A DNA stretch of 64,000 nt. Origin: Bacteroidales bacterium (GTDB lineage Bacteria; Bacteroidota; Bacteroidia; Bacteroidales; VadinHA17). Under the pieces are notes generated by a model. The model was not told the origin of the DNA, did not search any database, and saw only the letters and a list, made by a program, of their open reading frames with translations. The stretch is taken from NCBI GenBank assembly GCA_025454815.1, contig JALONR010000024.1, positions 1-64,000 of the forward strand. Direction: 5' to 3'. Both the position numbers and the translations under genes were made by a program. Each line of letters starts with the position of its first letter. The stretch's first letter is position 1. Positions 1 to 8,525 of the stretch are shown one piece after another.

Positions 1-2
1 AG

Positions 3-1088
3 CCCGGCGAGATGGTATGTGTTGCTCCTGACGGAGCCTATGAAGGTCCGCTGAAGCCTTCCATGGAGTATCCGCTCCATCGTGCCGTTTACGATGCAAG
101 GCCTGACATCAGGGCACTGATACATGCCCACCCGCCTGTGCTGACGGCTTTCAGCATAGTTCACCGCACTCCTGAAACATCACTGCTGAACTCGTGGCGG
201 GAGATATGCGGAACAGTGGGTTATGCCGGTTATGCCACTCCCGGCAGCATGGAGATGGGAGAAAACGTAGCCTCGGAATTCAGGAAGGGCCATGATGCGG
301 TAATTATGGAAAACCATGCCGCAGTTGCGGGAGGAAAAGACCTGGCAGAAGCACTGGCAAGACTGGAGGCTCTCGAATACTGTGCCAGGACTGTTCACGC
401 TGCCCCGGTCATCGGAGAGATCAGGGTACCTTATTCTGTTCAGAATAACACCTCTGAATTCCCTGAAGGAAATCAATTGCCTCTGTCCGGCCAGGATCAG
501 CATCCCGGGGAAAACGGTTGTGTGATGACTCATGAGGAGGAACTCCTGGCTGAGGATATTTGCCGGATCGCATCACGTGCTTGCAACAGGGGCCTTATGT
601 ATGGCTTTTGCGGTACTGTGTCGGCAAGGTCAGAAGGGGACAGTTTCCTTATTACCCGGGAACGGGTTTTAAGATATGAAATAGGGAAGACCGGCATTAC
701 CCGTGCCGGCATCACCGGCACAGGTTTTCATACATGGCTGCATGAGGAGATCTACCGGAGGTTTCCTTCCGTCAATGCAGTTATCACGGCATCACCGGTA
801 TACCTTATGGCCTTTGCAGTCACCGGGAAGGGGATTGATGTAAGGACCATCCCGGAGAGCTGGCTCCTGCTGAAGGAATTGCCCTACCTGAATGCTGCAG
901 CCCTCTCACCAGGCCAGGAGGAGATCTTTGAAATCCTGAAGTCAGGCACGCCGGCTGTGCTTCTTGCAAATGACGCTGTCCTTGTCACCGGTGACAATCT
1001 GCTATGTCACTTGTACTCGCAAAGCAAATCGGTGAGGTCAAGTCAATCTCAGAAGAGCAGATCGAAGCACTCGGGAAGAAATTCATAA
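3..1088 (+). CDS. Tandem class II aldolase/adducin-family protein, 5'-partial, frameshifted at 3' end
   Basis: The frame is open to the left edge, so the true start lies outside the window. Counting from the first ATG (position 12), domain 1 has the class II aldolase signature: the SMEYPLH motif with the likely catalytic Glu19, IHAHPP with zinc ligands His38 and His40, and a third His at 102 (ENHAAV). Known members cleave sugar phosphates such as L-fuculose-1-phosphate. Domain 2 (about residues 175-340) is a recognisable copy, but the HxH motif reads TASP and the third His is replaced (LANDAV), so it probably binds no metal. The last 29 residues are Ser/Arg/Lys-rich nonsense. The family's usual ending (AKQIGEVKSISEEQIEALGK) is encoded in another frame at 1010-1093, with stop TAG at 1091. 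The gene therefore carries a small deletion or frameshift near 1000-1010. Substrate unknown. Confidence 0.85.
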   Translation, partial: PGEMVCVAPDGAYEGPLKPSMEYPLHRAVYDARPDIRALIHAHPPVLTAFSIVHRTPETSLLNSWREICGTVGYAGYATPGSMEMGENVASEFRKGHDAVIMENHAAVAGGKDLAEALARLEALEYCARTVHAAPVIGEIRVPYSVQNNTSEFPEGNQLPLSGQDQHPGENGCVMTHEEELLAEDICRIASRACNRGLMYGFCGTVSARSEGDSFLITRERVLRYEIGKTGITRAGITGTGFHTWLHEEIYRRFPSVNAVITASPVYLMAFAVTGKGIDVRTIPESWLLLKELPYLNAAALSPGQEEIFEILKSGTPAVLLANDAVLVTGDNLLCHLYSQSKSVRSSQSQKSRSKHSGRNS

Positions 1089-1094
1089 AATAGC

Positions 1095-1256
1095 AGTGCC
1101 GGCTATTACCGGTTACTGCGGGAACCCGAAAATAACAATCCCGGCTATTACCGGTTACTGAGGGACCCCGAAAATAACAATGCCTGTAATAACCGGTTAC
1201 TCCGGGAACCCGAAAACAACAATGCCTGTTATTACCGGTTACTGCGGGAACCCGAC
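1095..1256. repeat. Four tandem copies of a 42-bp unit
   Basis: The core CCGGTTACTGCGGGAACCCG recurs with an exact period of 42 bp; its first two bases lie at 1109, 1151, 1193 and 1235. Copies differ by a few substitutions. The last copy contains what looks like the original 3' end and stop codon of the minus-strand nitroreductase gene (stop at 1240-1242), so the array seems to have grown out of that gene end. The tract is not coding. Confidence 0.9.
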
Positions 1257-1257
1257 T

Positions 1258-1357
1258 GTCTGTGCCAGAATTACCTTCTGGAGCGGTTTGAGGCCCATTT
1301 CAGGTTCGTCTGTGCCAGAATTACCTTCTGGAGCGGTTTGAGGCCCATTTCAGGTTC
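1258..1357. repeat. Perfect 50-bp tandem duplication at a gene 3' end
   Basis: Bases 1258-1307 are repeated directly at 1308-1357. The unit encodes, on the minus strand, the C-terminal 16 residues of the nitroreductase. Because 50 is not a multiple of three, the second copy is read out of frame and ends at a new stop (1271-1273). Confidence 0.95.
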
Positions 1358-1945
1358 CAGCTTATCGCGCGGAACCAAAGCCCTGATGACACATGACATA
1401 CCTTCCGAGGCGCACCACAGGTAGACATTCTGCGCCATGAAGCCGGTGTTGGCCCAGGATGACAACAGGTCAGTGTCAGTTACCTGCTGCCCTTCCTTAA
1501 GTCCTCTCCTGGCAAGATCAGCAACATATACCAGGTTAACCGGTGCGGCAGCAGGAAAATCCTGGGTTCCGGTAAGGGCCCGGATGTCCCTGTCATGGAT
1601 CTGCTTCAGCATATTGCCCCGGGCGTCATAGAGGTAGAGCCCGTTTTTCAGTGAGACATAAACATCCATCTCCTGCATATTGCGTGATGATGGAGCTGTT
1701 CGTTTGCCATCAGCCTCGCGGTTAATACCCCAGGCTGCCCACAAAAGGTCAGAGAGTTGCTGCAGCGAAAGTTCCTTGTCAGAAAACAGCCTTGCGGAGC
1801 CTCTCACGTTCAGGGCCTCCATCAGCGGCATGCCTCCCTTTCTTGAAGGTGACGGCAGCGAGATATCCTGTCCGTTTATCATGCCTGGTGTGATTAGTAA
1901 GTTCATGATCAGCAATGCGGTAGTTAACCAAACTGTTCTTTTCAT
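1271..1945 (-). CDS. Exported nitroreductase-family (SagB/ThcOx-like) protein with altered C-terminus
   Basis: This 224-residue protein has a signal peptide (residues 1-25) followed by a nitroreductase fold. Visible motifs are the RGSARLFS segment near residue 50, the WAAWGINR and TAPSSRN segments that line the flavin site in related proteins, and a C-terminal part ending MGLKPLQKVILAQT. Members bind FMN and act as oxidoreductases; the substrate here is unknown. Family proteins normally end ILAQTVGxP. That ending (VGFPQ, stop) is still present downstream in frame with the second copy of a 50-bp duplication, but the current reading gives NLKWASNRSRR instead. The gene stands alone, divergent from the TSUP permease gene. 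The tail change may or may not affect folding. Confidence 0.82.
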   Translation of the reverse strand: MKRTVWLTTALLIMNLLITPGMINGQDISLPSPSRKGGMPLMEALNVRGSARLFSDKELSLQQLSDLLWAAWGINREADGKRTAPSSRNMQEMDVYVSLKNGLYLYDARGNMLKQIHDRDIRALTGTQDFPAAAPVNLVYVADLARRGLKEGQQVTDTDLLSSWANTGFMAQNVYLWCASEGMSCVIRALVPRDKLEPEMGLKPLQKVILAQTNLKWASNRSRR

Positions 1946-2039
1946 AGGTGTTTAGTTTTGCAGATGAAGTTAGCAATAAAAGTCCGCAAAAGCTATTGCC
2001 CCGGCCGGGGGTGATAAAAGAAATGAACCCCATACCTTG

Positions 2040-2047
2040 TATATTTG
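2040..2047 (+). promoter_or_regulatory. Candidate -7 element (TATATTTG) for the TSUP gene
   Basis: TATATTTG matches the Bacteroidota -7 consensus TAnnTTTG exactly and lies 24 bp before the ATG at 2072. No clear TTTG is seen at the -33 spacing, so this is a half-match only. Confidence 0.4.
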
Positions 2048-2071
2048 TTTTACCAAATAACAACAGTTTCA

Positions 2072-2845
2072 ATGGAACTTATTGCTGTTATTCTTGCTGC
2101 ATTTCTTGCTTCAATGCTGACCTTTTTCTCCGGATTCGGGCTTGGGACAATTCTGCTGCCGGTGTTTGCCATCTTCTTTCCCGTCGAAATCGCCATAGCC
2201 CTTACCGGACTTGTACACTTTGCCAACAGTCTCTTCAAGATAACCCTGGTTGGGAAAAACGCAGACAGACAGGTACTTATCAGGTTTGGGATTCCGGCTA
2301 TCCTTGCATCCTTTGCGGGAGCCTGGGTGCTGCTGCGCATCACCCGGATGCCTGCATTCTTTGATTATCAGCTCTTTCAACAGACTTATGAAGTCACTCC
2401 GGTAAAGCTGGTGGTTGCTGTCCTGCTTCTGATCTTTTCCCTGCTGGAGGTGATTCCTTCGATACAGAGGTTACAATTCGGAAGGGAGAAACTGCCCGTG
2501 GGAGGTTTGCTGAGTGGTTTCTTCGGAGGCCTCTCCGGCATGCAGGGCGCAGTCCGAAGCGCTTTCCTCATCCGCAGCGGACTTTCAAAGGAGGCTTATA
2601 TAGGCACGGGTGTGGTCATAGCATCGCTGGTTGATTTCACCCGGCTTTCGGTATATTCCACCCGTTTTAAGGAAGCAGCCCTCCAGGAGCACCTGGCATT
2701 GATCATCGCTGCCACGCTTGCTGCAATGGCAGGAGCACTCCTGGGCAACAGGCTTCTGAAAAAAATCACCCTCAGACTTATTCAGGTTATTGTGGCTATA
2801 ATGCTGTTTATTATTGCAATTGCCCTCGGAATGGGTCTTATTTAA
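2072..2845 (+). CDS. TSUP-family (TauE/SafE) membrane permease
   Basis: This is a 257-residue polytopic membrane protein with roughly eight hydrophobic segments. Two related halves each carry the glycine-rich motif typical of TSUP proteins (SMLTFFSGFGLG near the N-terminus and LLSGFFGGLSGMQGA near the middle). The family exports or imports small organic or sulfur-containing anions such as sulfite, sulfoacetate or taurine; the substrate cannot be read from sequence. The frame extends upstream to 2045, but I chose the ATG at 2072 (MELIAVILA), which starts right at the first membrane helix and follows a candidate -7 box. The gene is separated by 150 bp from the kinase gene. Confidence 0.82.
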   Translation: MELIAVILAAFLASMLTFFSGFGLGTILLPVFAIFFPVEIAIALTGLVHFANSLFKITLVGKNADRQVLIRFGIPAILASFAGAWVLLRITRMPAFFDYQLFQQTYEVTPVKLVVAVLLLIFSLLEVIPSIQRLQFGREKLPVGGLLSGFFGGLSGMQGAVRSAFLIRSGLSKEAYIGTGVVIASLVDFTRLSVYSTRFKEAALQEHLALIIAATLAAMAGALLGNRLLKKITLRLIQVIVAIMLFIIAIALGMGLI

Positions 2846-2995
2846 TCATCGCGGGCCTTATATTTTCACAGACTCTGCCTGCAAATGAACGAAATGTCCA
2901 CATGCCTGTGACCGTAAAAATTATAAATTTACCCTGCCGGATTTCTGGCCCTCGGTTGGCAATGAATTCTGGCCTTGAAACTAAAAATACAGATC

Positions 2996-4075
2996 ATGAG
3001 TATTGAGCTTAAAAATGAATATGCAACCTCACTGCTTGTGCCGACCAGCATGGGCGTCCGCATAACACCCGTCAACCATCAGCCGGTCCATTCCAGTGAT
3101 ACCTTCTTCATGCAGGCCACCAGCGCCGAGACCAATGTCGCCAGCATACCCAGTTACCTTGGGATGCCGGTGAAGGTACTTACCACCTTCGTTAAAGGAA
3201 GCCCGATTGCCGGATTCATAAAAAGTAACCTTGCCAGCCGCCACATGACATTTGAGGGGAAGGAGGTTCCGCAGGGTGATCCGTGGGGATACCGTCACCA
3301 GTTCAATATTGCTGATATGGGATATGGTGCCCGCGGCCCTAGGGTCCACAATGACCGTGCCGGCGAAGTGGGCCGGACACTAAACGCGAAGGACTTTGAC
3401 CTTGACCGCATCTTCGGAAATGAAGGTGTGCAGATAGTTCATCTCTCAGGGCTGATAGGCGCACTGTCGCCTGAGACCAGCGCCTTCTGCCTTGAGCTGG
3501 CCCGCGAAGCGAAGAAGCATGGCACACGCATATCCTTTGACCTTAATTATCGCGCTTCCTTCTGGAAGGGACGCGAAAAGGAGCTGTCAGGTGTCTTCCG
3601 TGAGATAGCCTCCGTGGCTGATATACTGGTGGGCAACGAGGAGGACTTCCAGTTATGCCTTGGAATTGAAGGCCCCGAGGCAGGAGGGAAGGATATAGCA
3701 TCGAAGATCGAAAGCTTCAAGGGGATGATTGACAATGTCAGGAAAGAGTACCCTAATGCCTCAGTCTTTGCTACCACCCTGCGCCAGGTCCTGAGCGTTG
3801 ATACCCACCTCTGGGGAGCCATCATGTGGGAGGGAGGCAACTGGCATGTGGTTGAGCCCCGCGAGATACACGTCCTTGACCGCATCGGCGGCGGCGACGG
3901 CTTCGTAGGCGGACTGCTTTACGGTATCCTCAAGGGATGGGAGCCAGCACGCTGGATTGAGTTCGGCTGGGCCAGCGGCGCCCTGGCAACAACCTTTCTG
4001 ACCGACTATGCCCAGCCTGCCGATGAGGAACAGGTGTGGAGCGTATTCGAGGGCAACGCGAGGGTCAAACGGTGA
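2996..4075 (+). CDS. PfkB-family sugar kinase, 2-keto-3-deoxygluconate kinase-like
   Basis: This 359-residue ribokinase-fold protein has FDLNYRASFW near residue 180, a pattern common in KDG kinases. The C-terminal PfkB signature is RIGGGDGFVGGLL, whose Asp is the catalytic base and whose glycines form the anion hole. It should phosphorylate a sugar or sugar acid with ATP in the cytosol; KDG is a guess based on family resemblance. I prefer the ATG at 2996 over the upstream TTG at 2975. Its stop codon overlaps the GTG start of the next gene (GTGA), so it is translationally coupled to a metal-chelate-type ABC transporter operon, an unusual pairing. The aldolase at the window's left edge could act in the same pathway, but two unrelated genes lie between them. 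Confidence 0.8.
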   Translation: MSIELKNEYATSLLVPTSMGVRITPVNHQPVHSSDTFFMQATSAETNVASIPSYLGMPVKVLTTFVKGSPIAGFIKSNLASRHMTFEGKEVPQGDPWGYRHQFNIADMGYGARGPRVHNDRAGEVGRTLNAKDFDLDRIFGNEGVQIVHLSGLIGALSPETSAFCLELAREAKKHGTRISFDLNYRASFWKGREKELSGVFREIASVADILVGNEEDFQLCLGIEGPEAGGKDIASKIESFKGMIDNVRKEYPNASVFATTLRQVLSVDTHLWGAIMWEGGNWHVVEPREIHVLDRIGGGDGFVGGLLYGILKGWEPARWIEFGWASGALATTFLTDYAQPADEEQVWSVFEGNARVKR

Positions 4076-5244
4076 TAAAACCGGTGACTGATAATAACAT
4101 CACTGGTAGCCGGATCGCAGGATTCCCGGCCTGTAAAAAATCAAACGCCGTGAATTGCCGGTGCTTGATTCTTCTCATACTCCTGGTATTGGCTCTGTTC
4201 TCCTGCGGATCACCGCGACAGGCTGCGGACGGTCGCATCATGACCGACAGTGCAGGCCGCAAGGTCACCATCCCTGATACGGTCAGATCAGTCATAGCTC
4301 TCAAGTCGGGTACCATGAGGCTCCTGAGCTATATGAAGGTAACACATCTTGTAAGTCACATTGAAGGCAGTGAACAGAAACGAAATGTGCTGTATCTCTT
4401 TGCAAATCCCCATATCAGGGAGTTGCCGGTGATAGGCGCAGGAAACAACTATGATACGGAACTCCTTACAATTGCAGCCCCTGACCTGATCCTGGCCACA
4501 TTCATGTCACCACGCGAGGCTGACAGGCTGCAGCGCCTTACCCGGAGACCGGTCATGCTGCTTGAGTATGCTGACCTGGGGAAGAGGAGAGAAAAGCTGT
4601 ATGAAACCCTGACCCTGCTTGGTGATGTTTTTCACAGAAATGAGAGGGCTGATACACTGATCGGATATATTGAAGCATCCATTGCGGATGGCTCCCGAAG
4701 GTCTGAACAGAACCCGGGTGTATCCCGGTCAGCTTATGTCGGTGGGGTAGCATATAACGGGGCTCATGGAATCAACTCCACCGAGCCTGATTACCCCCCG
4801 TTTGAAATCCTGAAAATCAGGAATCCGGCATCCGGACTGGGCCTCAGGGGAGGAAGCGATTCCCCCGGTCACGAGGTGGTTTTCATTGACCCTGAGCAGC
4901 TCATTGAATGGGATCCTGACATACTTTTTCTTGATACTGCCGGACGCCAGATATGGGAGAAGGAACTGGAGGCTCCGTCAATATATTCCAGGCTGATGGC
5001 AGTCAGATCAGGACAAACTTATACGGTCCTGCCATACAACTGGAACACCACCAACTATGAGAACCTGCTGTGCAATATGTGGTATATCGGATCCATACTG
5101 ATGCCGGAAGCTTTTGGTGACATAAACGTTGAAGAAAAATGCAGGGAGGTTTTCACTCAATTTTACGGGACTGACATATACGATCAGGCCATAGGCTATT
5201 ACAGACCTTTCACGCGGTATGAAGCGGCAAGTGAAATCAGATGA
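4072..5244 (+). CDS. FecB/BtuF-like ABC transporter substrate-binding lipoprotein
   Basis: The protein is a periplasmic binding lipoprotein of about 390 residues. After a long N-terminal stretch, a hydrophobic helix ends in the lipobox LFSC. The mature part begins with IMTDSAGRKVTIPDTVRSVI, the usual opening of the iron-siderophore/cobalamin binding-protein family, and continues with the two-lobe fold (LLTIAAPDLILATF; DPDILFLDTAG). It would capture an iron chelate, haem or corrinoid and hand it to the permease encoded next. I chose the GTG at 4072 because it overlaps the kinase stop; an ATG at 4036 inside the kinase gene is possible. Its end overlaps the permease start (ATGA). The ligand is not determined. 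Confidence 0.87.
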   Translation: MIKPVTDNNITGSRIAGFPACKKSNAVNCRCLILLILLVLALFSCGSPRQAADGRIMTDSAGRKVTIPDTVRSVIALKSGTMRLLSYMKVTHLVSHIEGSEQKRNVLYLFANPHIRELPVIGAGNNYDTELLTIAAPDLILATFMSPREADRLQRLTRRPVMLLEYADLGKRREKLYETLTLLGDVFHRNERADTLIGYIEASIADGSRRSEQNPGVSRSAYVGGVAYNGAHGINSTEPDYPPFEILKIRNPASGLGLRGGSDSPGHEVVFIDPEQLIEWDPDILFLDTAGRQIWEKELEAPSIYSRLMAVRSGQTYTVLPYNWNTTNYENLLCNMWYIGSILMPEAFGDINVEEKCREVFTQFYGTDIYDQAIGYYRPFTRYEAASEIR

Positions 5245-6326
5245 GGGCAATGGGCAGGCATCACGAGATAGAGAAACAGTACATCCGATATGAAGGACGA
5301 AAGGGACGGTTTATCTGGCTGGCAGGGGTTATGACCTTAATCCTTGGAGTTACCGGACTTGCCCTTGGTCCCGGTGACATTAGTTTCAGGGAGTTGCTGG
5401 CTGTTTTGACAGGGGGAGGTGACCAGTTGCACCAGGGAATAATTTTCCAGATCAGGTTTCCCAGGGTACTGGCTGGAATTATGAGCGGTATTGCATTGTC
5501 TGTCAGCGGTGTGGTGATGCAGAGTGTGCTTCGCAACCCGCTTGGCTCACCCTTTACCCTGGGTATAAGCAATGCCGCCGCGTTCGGAGCCGCATTTGCC
5601 ATAATAGTTTTCGGAGCAGGAAGTATGTACAGCAGCAGTGCCGATGCTGTCATGATAGCAAACCCATTGATGGTGACCGCATCTGCATTTGTATGGTCAC
5701 TGGTGGCCTGCTTCCTGATACTCTTTGTTGCAAGGCGAAGGGGTGCAACCCCTGAGAACATGATACTGACAGGGATTATAGCAAGCTCACTCTTCACAGC
5801 GCTGACAACGGGACTGCAATATGTAGCTGACGATGTGGAACTGGCAGCAATTGTTTTCTGGACGTTCGGCGACCTGAGCAAGGGGGGATGGAATGAACTG
5901 TTGCTGCAGGTTGTGATCCTGGTCCCCATAATGGTTTATTTCTACCGTAACCGGTGGAATTACAATGCCCTGGATGCAGGAGACGAAACTGCCCGCAGCC
6001 TGGGGGTCAATATCAGCAGGCTGAAGCTGGCGGGTATGGTTGCAGCCTCACTGGCTACTGCCGCGGTGGTCTCCTTTTATGGTATTATTGCTTTCGTGGG
6101 CCTCGTGGTCCCACATATGGTGAGAAGAGTGACTGGCGGTGATGAACGATTCCTGATCCCGGGTGCGGCACTGGCGGGAGCAGCATTCATGACAGGCTGT
6201 GACATCGTAGCACGTACCATAATATCACCTATGGTACTGCCGGTGGGGATCCTGACTTCGCTGATCGGGGCACCGCTGTTCGTGTTGCTGCTGGTAAAAG
6301 GGAAAGGAGGGTCGCAATGGAGATGA
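5241..6326 (+). CDS. FecCD/BtuC-type ABC transporter permease
   Basis: This 361-residue integral membrane protein has about ten hydrophobic segments. Family hallmarks are FPRVLAGIMSGIALSVSGVV, LRNPLGSPFTLGISNAAAFG (the loop contacting the ATPase) and IAFVGLVVPHMVRRVTGGDE near the C-terminus. It forms the inner-membrane channel, as a dimer, of a type II importer for iron-siderophores, haem or cobalamin. The start overlaps the stop of the binding-protein gene by 4 nt and the end overlaps the ATPase gene by 10 nt, so the three are one transcript with coupled translation. Confidence 0.93.
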   Translation: MRAMGRHHEIEKQYIRYEGRKGRFIWLAGVMTLILGVTGLALGPGDISFRELLAVLTGGGDQLHQGIIFQIRFPRVLAGIMSGIALSVSGVVMQSVLRNPLGSPFTLGISNAAAFGAAFAIIVFGAGSMYSSSADAVMIANPLMVTASAFVWSLVACFLILFVARRRGATPENMILTGIIASSLFTALTTGLQYVADDVELAAIVFWTFGDLSKGGWNELLLQVVILVPIMVYFYRNRWNYNALDAGDETARSLGVNISRLKLAGMVAASLATAAVVSFYGIIAFVGLVVPHMVRRVTGGDERFLIPGAALAGAAFMTGCDIVARTIISPMVLPVGILTSLIGAPLFVLLLVKGKGGSQWR

Positions 6327-7081
6327 TAAGGCTTGATTCGGTCCATTTCTCATATAATGGTCAGAAGGTGATAAACGGGGTTTCACACTTCTTTGGCCAG
6401 GGTTCCTTCACAGCAATCATGGGGCCTAACGGCTCGGGCAAGACCACCCTGATAAGACTGATGAACGGCATTCTGAAACCTCAGTCGGGCAATGTGGAGG
6501 TGATGGGTCGACAGGCTTCCGGCTACGGCGCCAGGGAACTGGCCCGGCAGATGGCCTATGTGCCACAATCACAGTACAATCTCTTCCCGGCAACGGTATT
6601 CGATACGGTGCTGCTGGGACGTAATCCTTACATCACATGGTCACCCGGTGCAGATGACAGAAGAATAACCGCAGAGATCCTGGTAAGACTCGGACTGGAT
6701 GACATAGCACTGAAGGATATCAACAAGCTGAGCGGAGGGCAGCGTCAGAGGGTATTTATTGCCAGGGCACTGGCACAGCAACCGGCCGTGATACTGCTTG
6801 ATGAACCCACCGCCAACCTCGACCTCAAACATCAGCACGAGACACTGCAGTTGCTCAGGCAGCTCAGCATTGACGGTATGACAGTGGTAGTATCAATACA
6901 TGACCTCAACCTGGCGCTTAAGTATTGCAGCAGTTTTATGGTACTTGATGAAGGTCTCCTTGTGGCCGAGGGGGGCAGGGAGATATTCGGGGAGGAACTG
7001 ATTGAAAAGGTATACAGGGTGAAAGTGAAAATAATAAGGGAGGAAGAAAACCTGTTTATACTCCCCGTGGAACCTGTTTAA
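6317..7081 (+). CDS. FecE/BtuD-type ABC transporter ATP-binding protein
   Basis: The 254-residue ATPase has Walker A GPNGSGKTT (about residues 36-44), a Q-loop (VPQSQYN), the signature LSGGQRQR, Walker B VILLDEPT and the switch His in SIHDLNL. It powers the permease encoded just upstream. The C-terminus (YRVKVKIIREEENLFILPV) is the short extension seen in metal-chelate ATPases. The gene is followed after 12 bp by the TrmO-like gene. Confidence 0.94.
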   Translation: MEMIRLDSVHFSYNGQKVINGVSHFFGQGSFTAIMGPNGSGKTTLIRLMNGILKPQSGNVEVMGRQASGYGARELARQMAYVPQSQYNLFPATVFDTVLLGRNPYITWSPGADDRRITAEILVRLGLDDIALKDINKLSGGQRQRVFIARALAQQPAVILLDEPTANLDLKHQHETLQLLRQLSIDGMTVVVSIHDLNLALKYCSSFMVLDEGLLVAEGGREIFGEELIEKVYRVKVKIIREEENLFILPVEPV

Positions 7082-7093
7082 TTTGAAAGCGAA

Positions 7094-7477
7094 ATGAATG
7101 ATTTGCAGATTAGAGTGATAGGCCATGTGCACAATGAATGGAATGAGGCAAAACCCTTCGAGGCGGATGCCATTAAGAACTGCATTTCCACGATAGTTGT
7201 TGACGAGGAATATGCTGACGGCCTTTACAAGATCGGGAACTATACCGAACTGAACATACTTTTCTATTTCAACAGGTCTGAAGGATATGAGCTTCGTACC
7301 ACTACACGGTCAGGTGATTACAGGGGCGTGTTTGCCTGTTGCTCACCTCGGAGGCCCAGTCTTATCGGACTGACTGCCGTCCAGCTCCTGAAGGTGGAGG
7401 GGAACGTACTTACCGTCACCGGGCTTGATGCCATCAACAACACACCGGTGCTTGACATCAAACCGGTTATCAGTTAA
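7094..7477 (+). CDS. TrmO-like (UPF0066/TsaA) SAM-binding beta-barrel protein
   Basis: This compact 127-residue protein is about the size of the conserved TrmO domain alone. It has the opening VIGHVHNEW, the central YTELNILFYFNRSEGYELRT segment and the diagnostic RGVFACCSPRRPSLIGLT motif. E. coli TrmO methylates the threonylcarbamoyladenosine at tRNA position 37 using SAM, but it is longer (about 235 residues) and has a C-terminal domain missing here. Being the last gene of a metal-chelate ABC operon suggests a role tied to that substrate, perhaps methylation of a small molecule, rather than tRNA. That part is inference from context only. Confidence 0.8.
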   Translation: MNDLQIRVIGHVHNEWNEAKPFEADAIKNCISTIVVDEEYADGLYKIGNYTELNILFYFNRSEGYELRTTTRSGDYRGVFACCSPRRPSLIGLTAVQLLKVEGNVLTVTGLDAINNTPVLDIKPVIS

Positions 7478-7576
7478 GTCAGCAGATATTCAGGAGTGAT
7501 ATTTTATCTCCGGACATTTTAACCGGTTTACAGCCCGGTCAGACGGGCAATGCCGGTAAATCACATAAAGGGACAC

Positions 7577-8506
7577 TCACCGGGTCGGTGACTGCATAGC
7601 CTTTTTGGGTTTCCGGTTTTCATAGAAGAGCCCCCAGTGCTTTTCAGGCTCATCGGCTTCGGAGAAACCTTTCCATGGCTCATCAAATGCCTCAAAGAAG
7701 AAGGTAATGACACCTTCTTTCTCTGACCACCTGATCAGATCGTTATAATATATTTCCTGGTACTCCTCGCTCACATTCTCAGAGCTGATGCCACGTCCGC
7801 CAGAATTGGTGGCCCAGCCTGCTTCGGTAATCATCACAGGCTTCCCGGGGTACATCCGGGCAACATCATTGAAGTTCTGGATGGTGTACCCGAGGGCCTC
7901 ATTTATGTGCTTGTGCTCCCATACCGGGTAAGTGTGAATGGAAATGAAATCAACCTCATCAGCCAGTGGTTTAAGTTTATTTAGCCAGGGGAGCCAGTTC
8001 TCACAGAAGGTGACAGGCTGGCGGGTTGACTTTTTGATCATCCTGACATACCTGATTACACTATCCACCGGAACGAAATGGTCGGTCCAGTCTACAGTAG
8101 CCTCATTACCGGCAGATGTGGCAAAGATGATGTCAGGGTATTCATTGGCAAGCCGGGCGAGTTTTTTGATTTTTTCCAGGTTCCGCTTTTTATTTTCCTC
8201 AAGTATGCTGTCAGAGTAAATGCCACCCCAGGGGCATCCGAAATTATTCATCTCGGCACCAATAAACGCTCCCAGCATGACCTTGAAATTCAGATTCTCA
8301 CGCCTGATTACCTCCAGTACGGTGATGGCATGCTGGCTGCAGTCGTAGAGCCTGATATAACCCCATTTGCCATGCAAAATGCCAAGATCTTCCTTTACCT
8401 GATCATACGTTGGATGAATGTCCAGATCAGGACTCTGTCCCTTCCTGTAACCTGAATAGCATATTGCATTCTTCCAGGCAATGCCCGGATTAGTGTATTT
8501 GTCCAT
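7577..8506 (-). CDS. GH17 family glycosidase (beta-1,3-glucan active), cytoplasmic
   Basis: This 309-residue single-domain TIM barrel has the acid/base Glu135 in SAGNEA and the nucleophile Glu228 in MITEAGW, both at the strand ends expected for GH17. GH17 enzymes hydrolyse or transglycosylate beta-1,3-glucans. The N-terminus (MDKYTNPGIAWKN) has no signal peptide or lipobox, so it should act in the cytoplasm. It is the last gene of the minus-strand glucan locus, 19 bp after a second GH17 gene. The two are clearly divergent, which suggests distinct product or linkage preferences. Exo-action or glucanosyl transfer on imported oligosaccharides are both possible. Confidence 0.85.
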   Translation of the reverse strand: MDKYTNPGIAWKNAICYSGYRKGQSPDLDIHPTYDQVKEDLGILHGKWGYIRLYDCSQHAITVLEVIRRENLNFKVMLGAFIGAEMNNFGCPWGGIYSDSILEENKKRNLEKIKKLARLANEYPDIIFATSAGNEATVDWTDHFVPVDSVIRYVRMIKKSTRQPVTFCENWLPWLNKLKPLADEVDFISIHTYPVWEHKHINEALGYTIQNFNDVARMYPGKPVMITEAGWATNSGGRGISSENVSEEYQEIYYNDLIRWSEKEGVITFFFEAFDEPWKGFSEADEPEKHWGLFYENRKPKKAMQSPTR

Positions 8507-8525
8507 TAAACAAGAATTTGGATTT

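Noticed and set aside
2846..2995. Cobalamin riboswitch ahead of the kinase/ABC operon
   Set aside because: No B12-box-like sequence or matching stems found; the transporter genes have no leader because they overlap the kinase.
7533..7548. Terminator between the TrmO-like gene and the glucan locus (GCCCG-GTCAGA-CGGGC)
   Set aside because: The stem is only 5 bp and no T-run follows on either strand.
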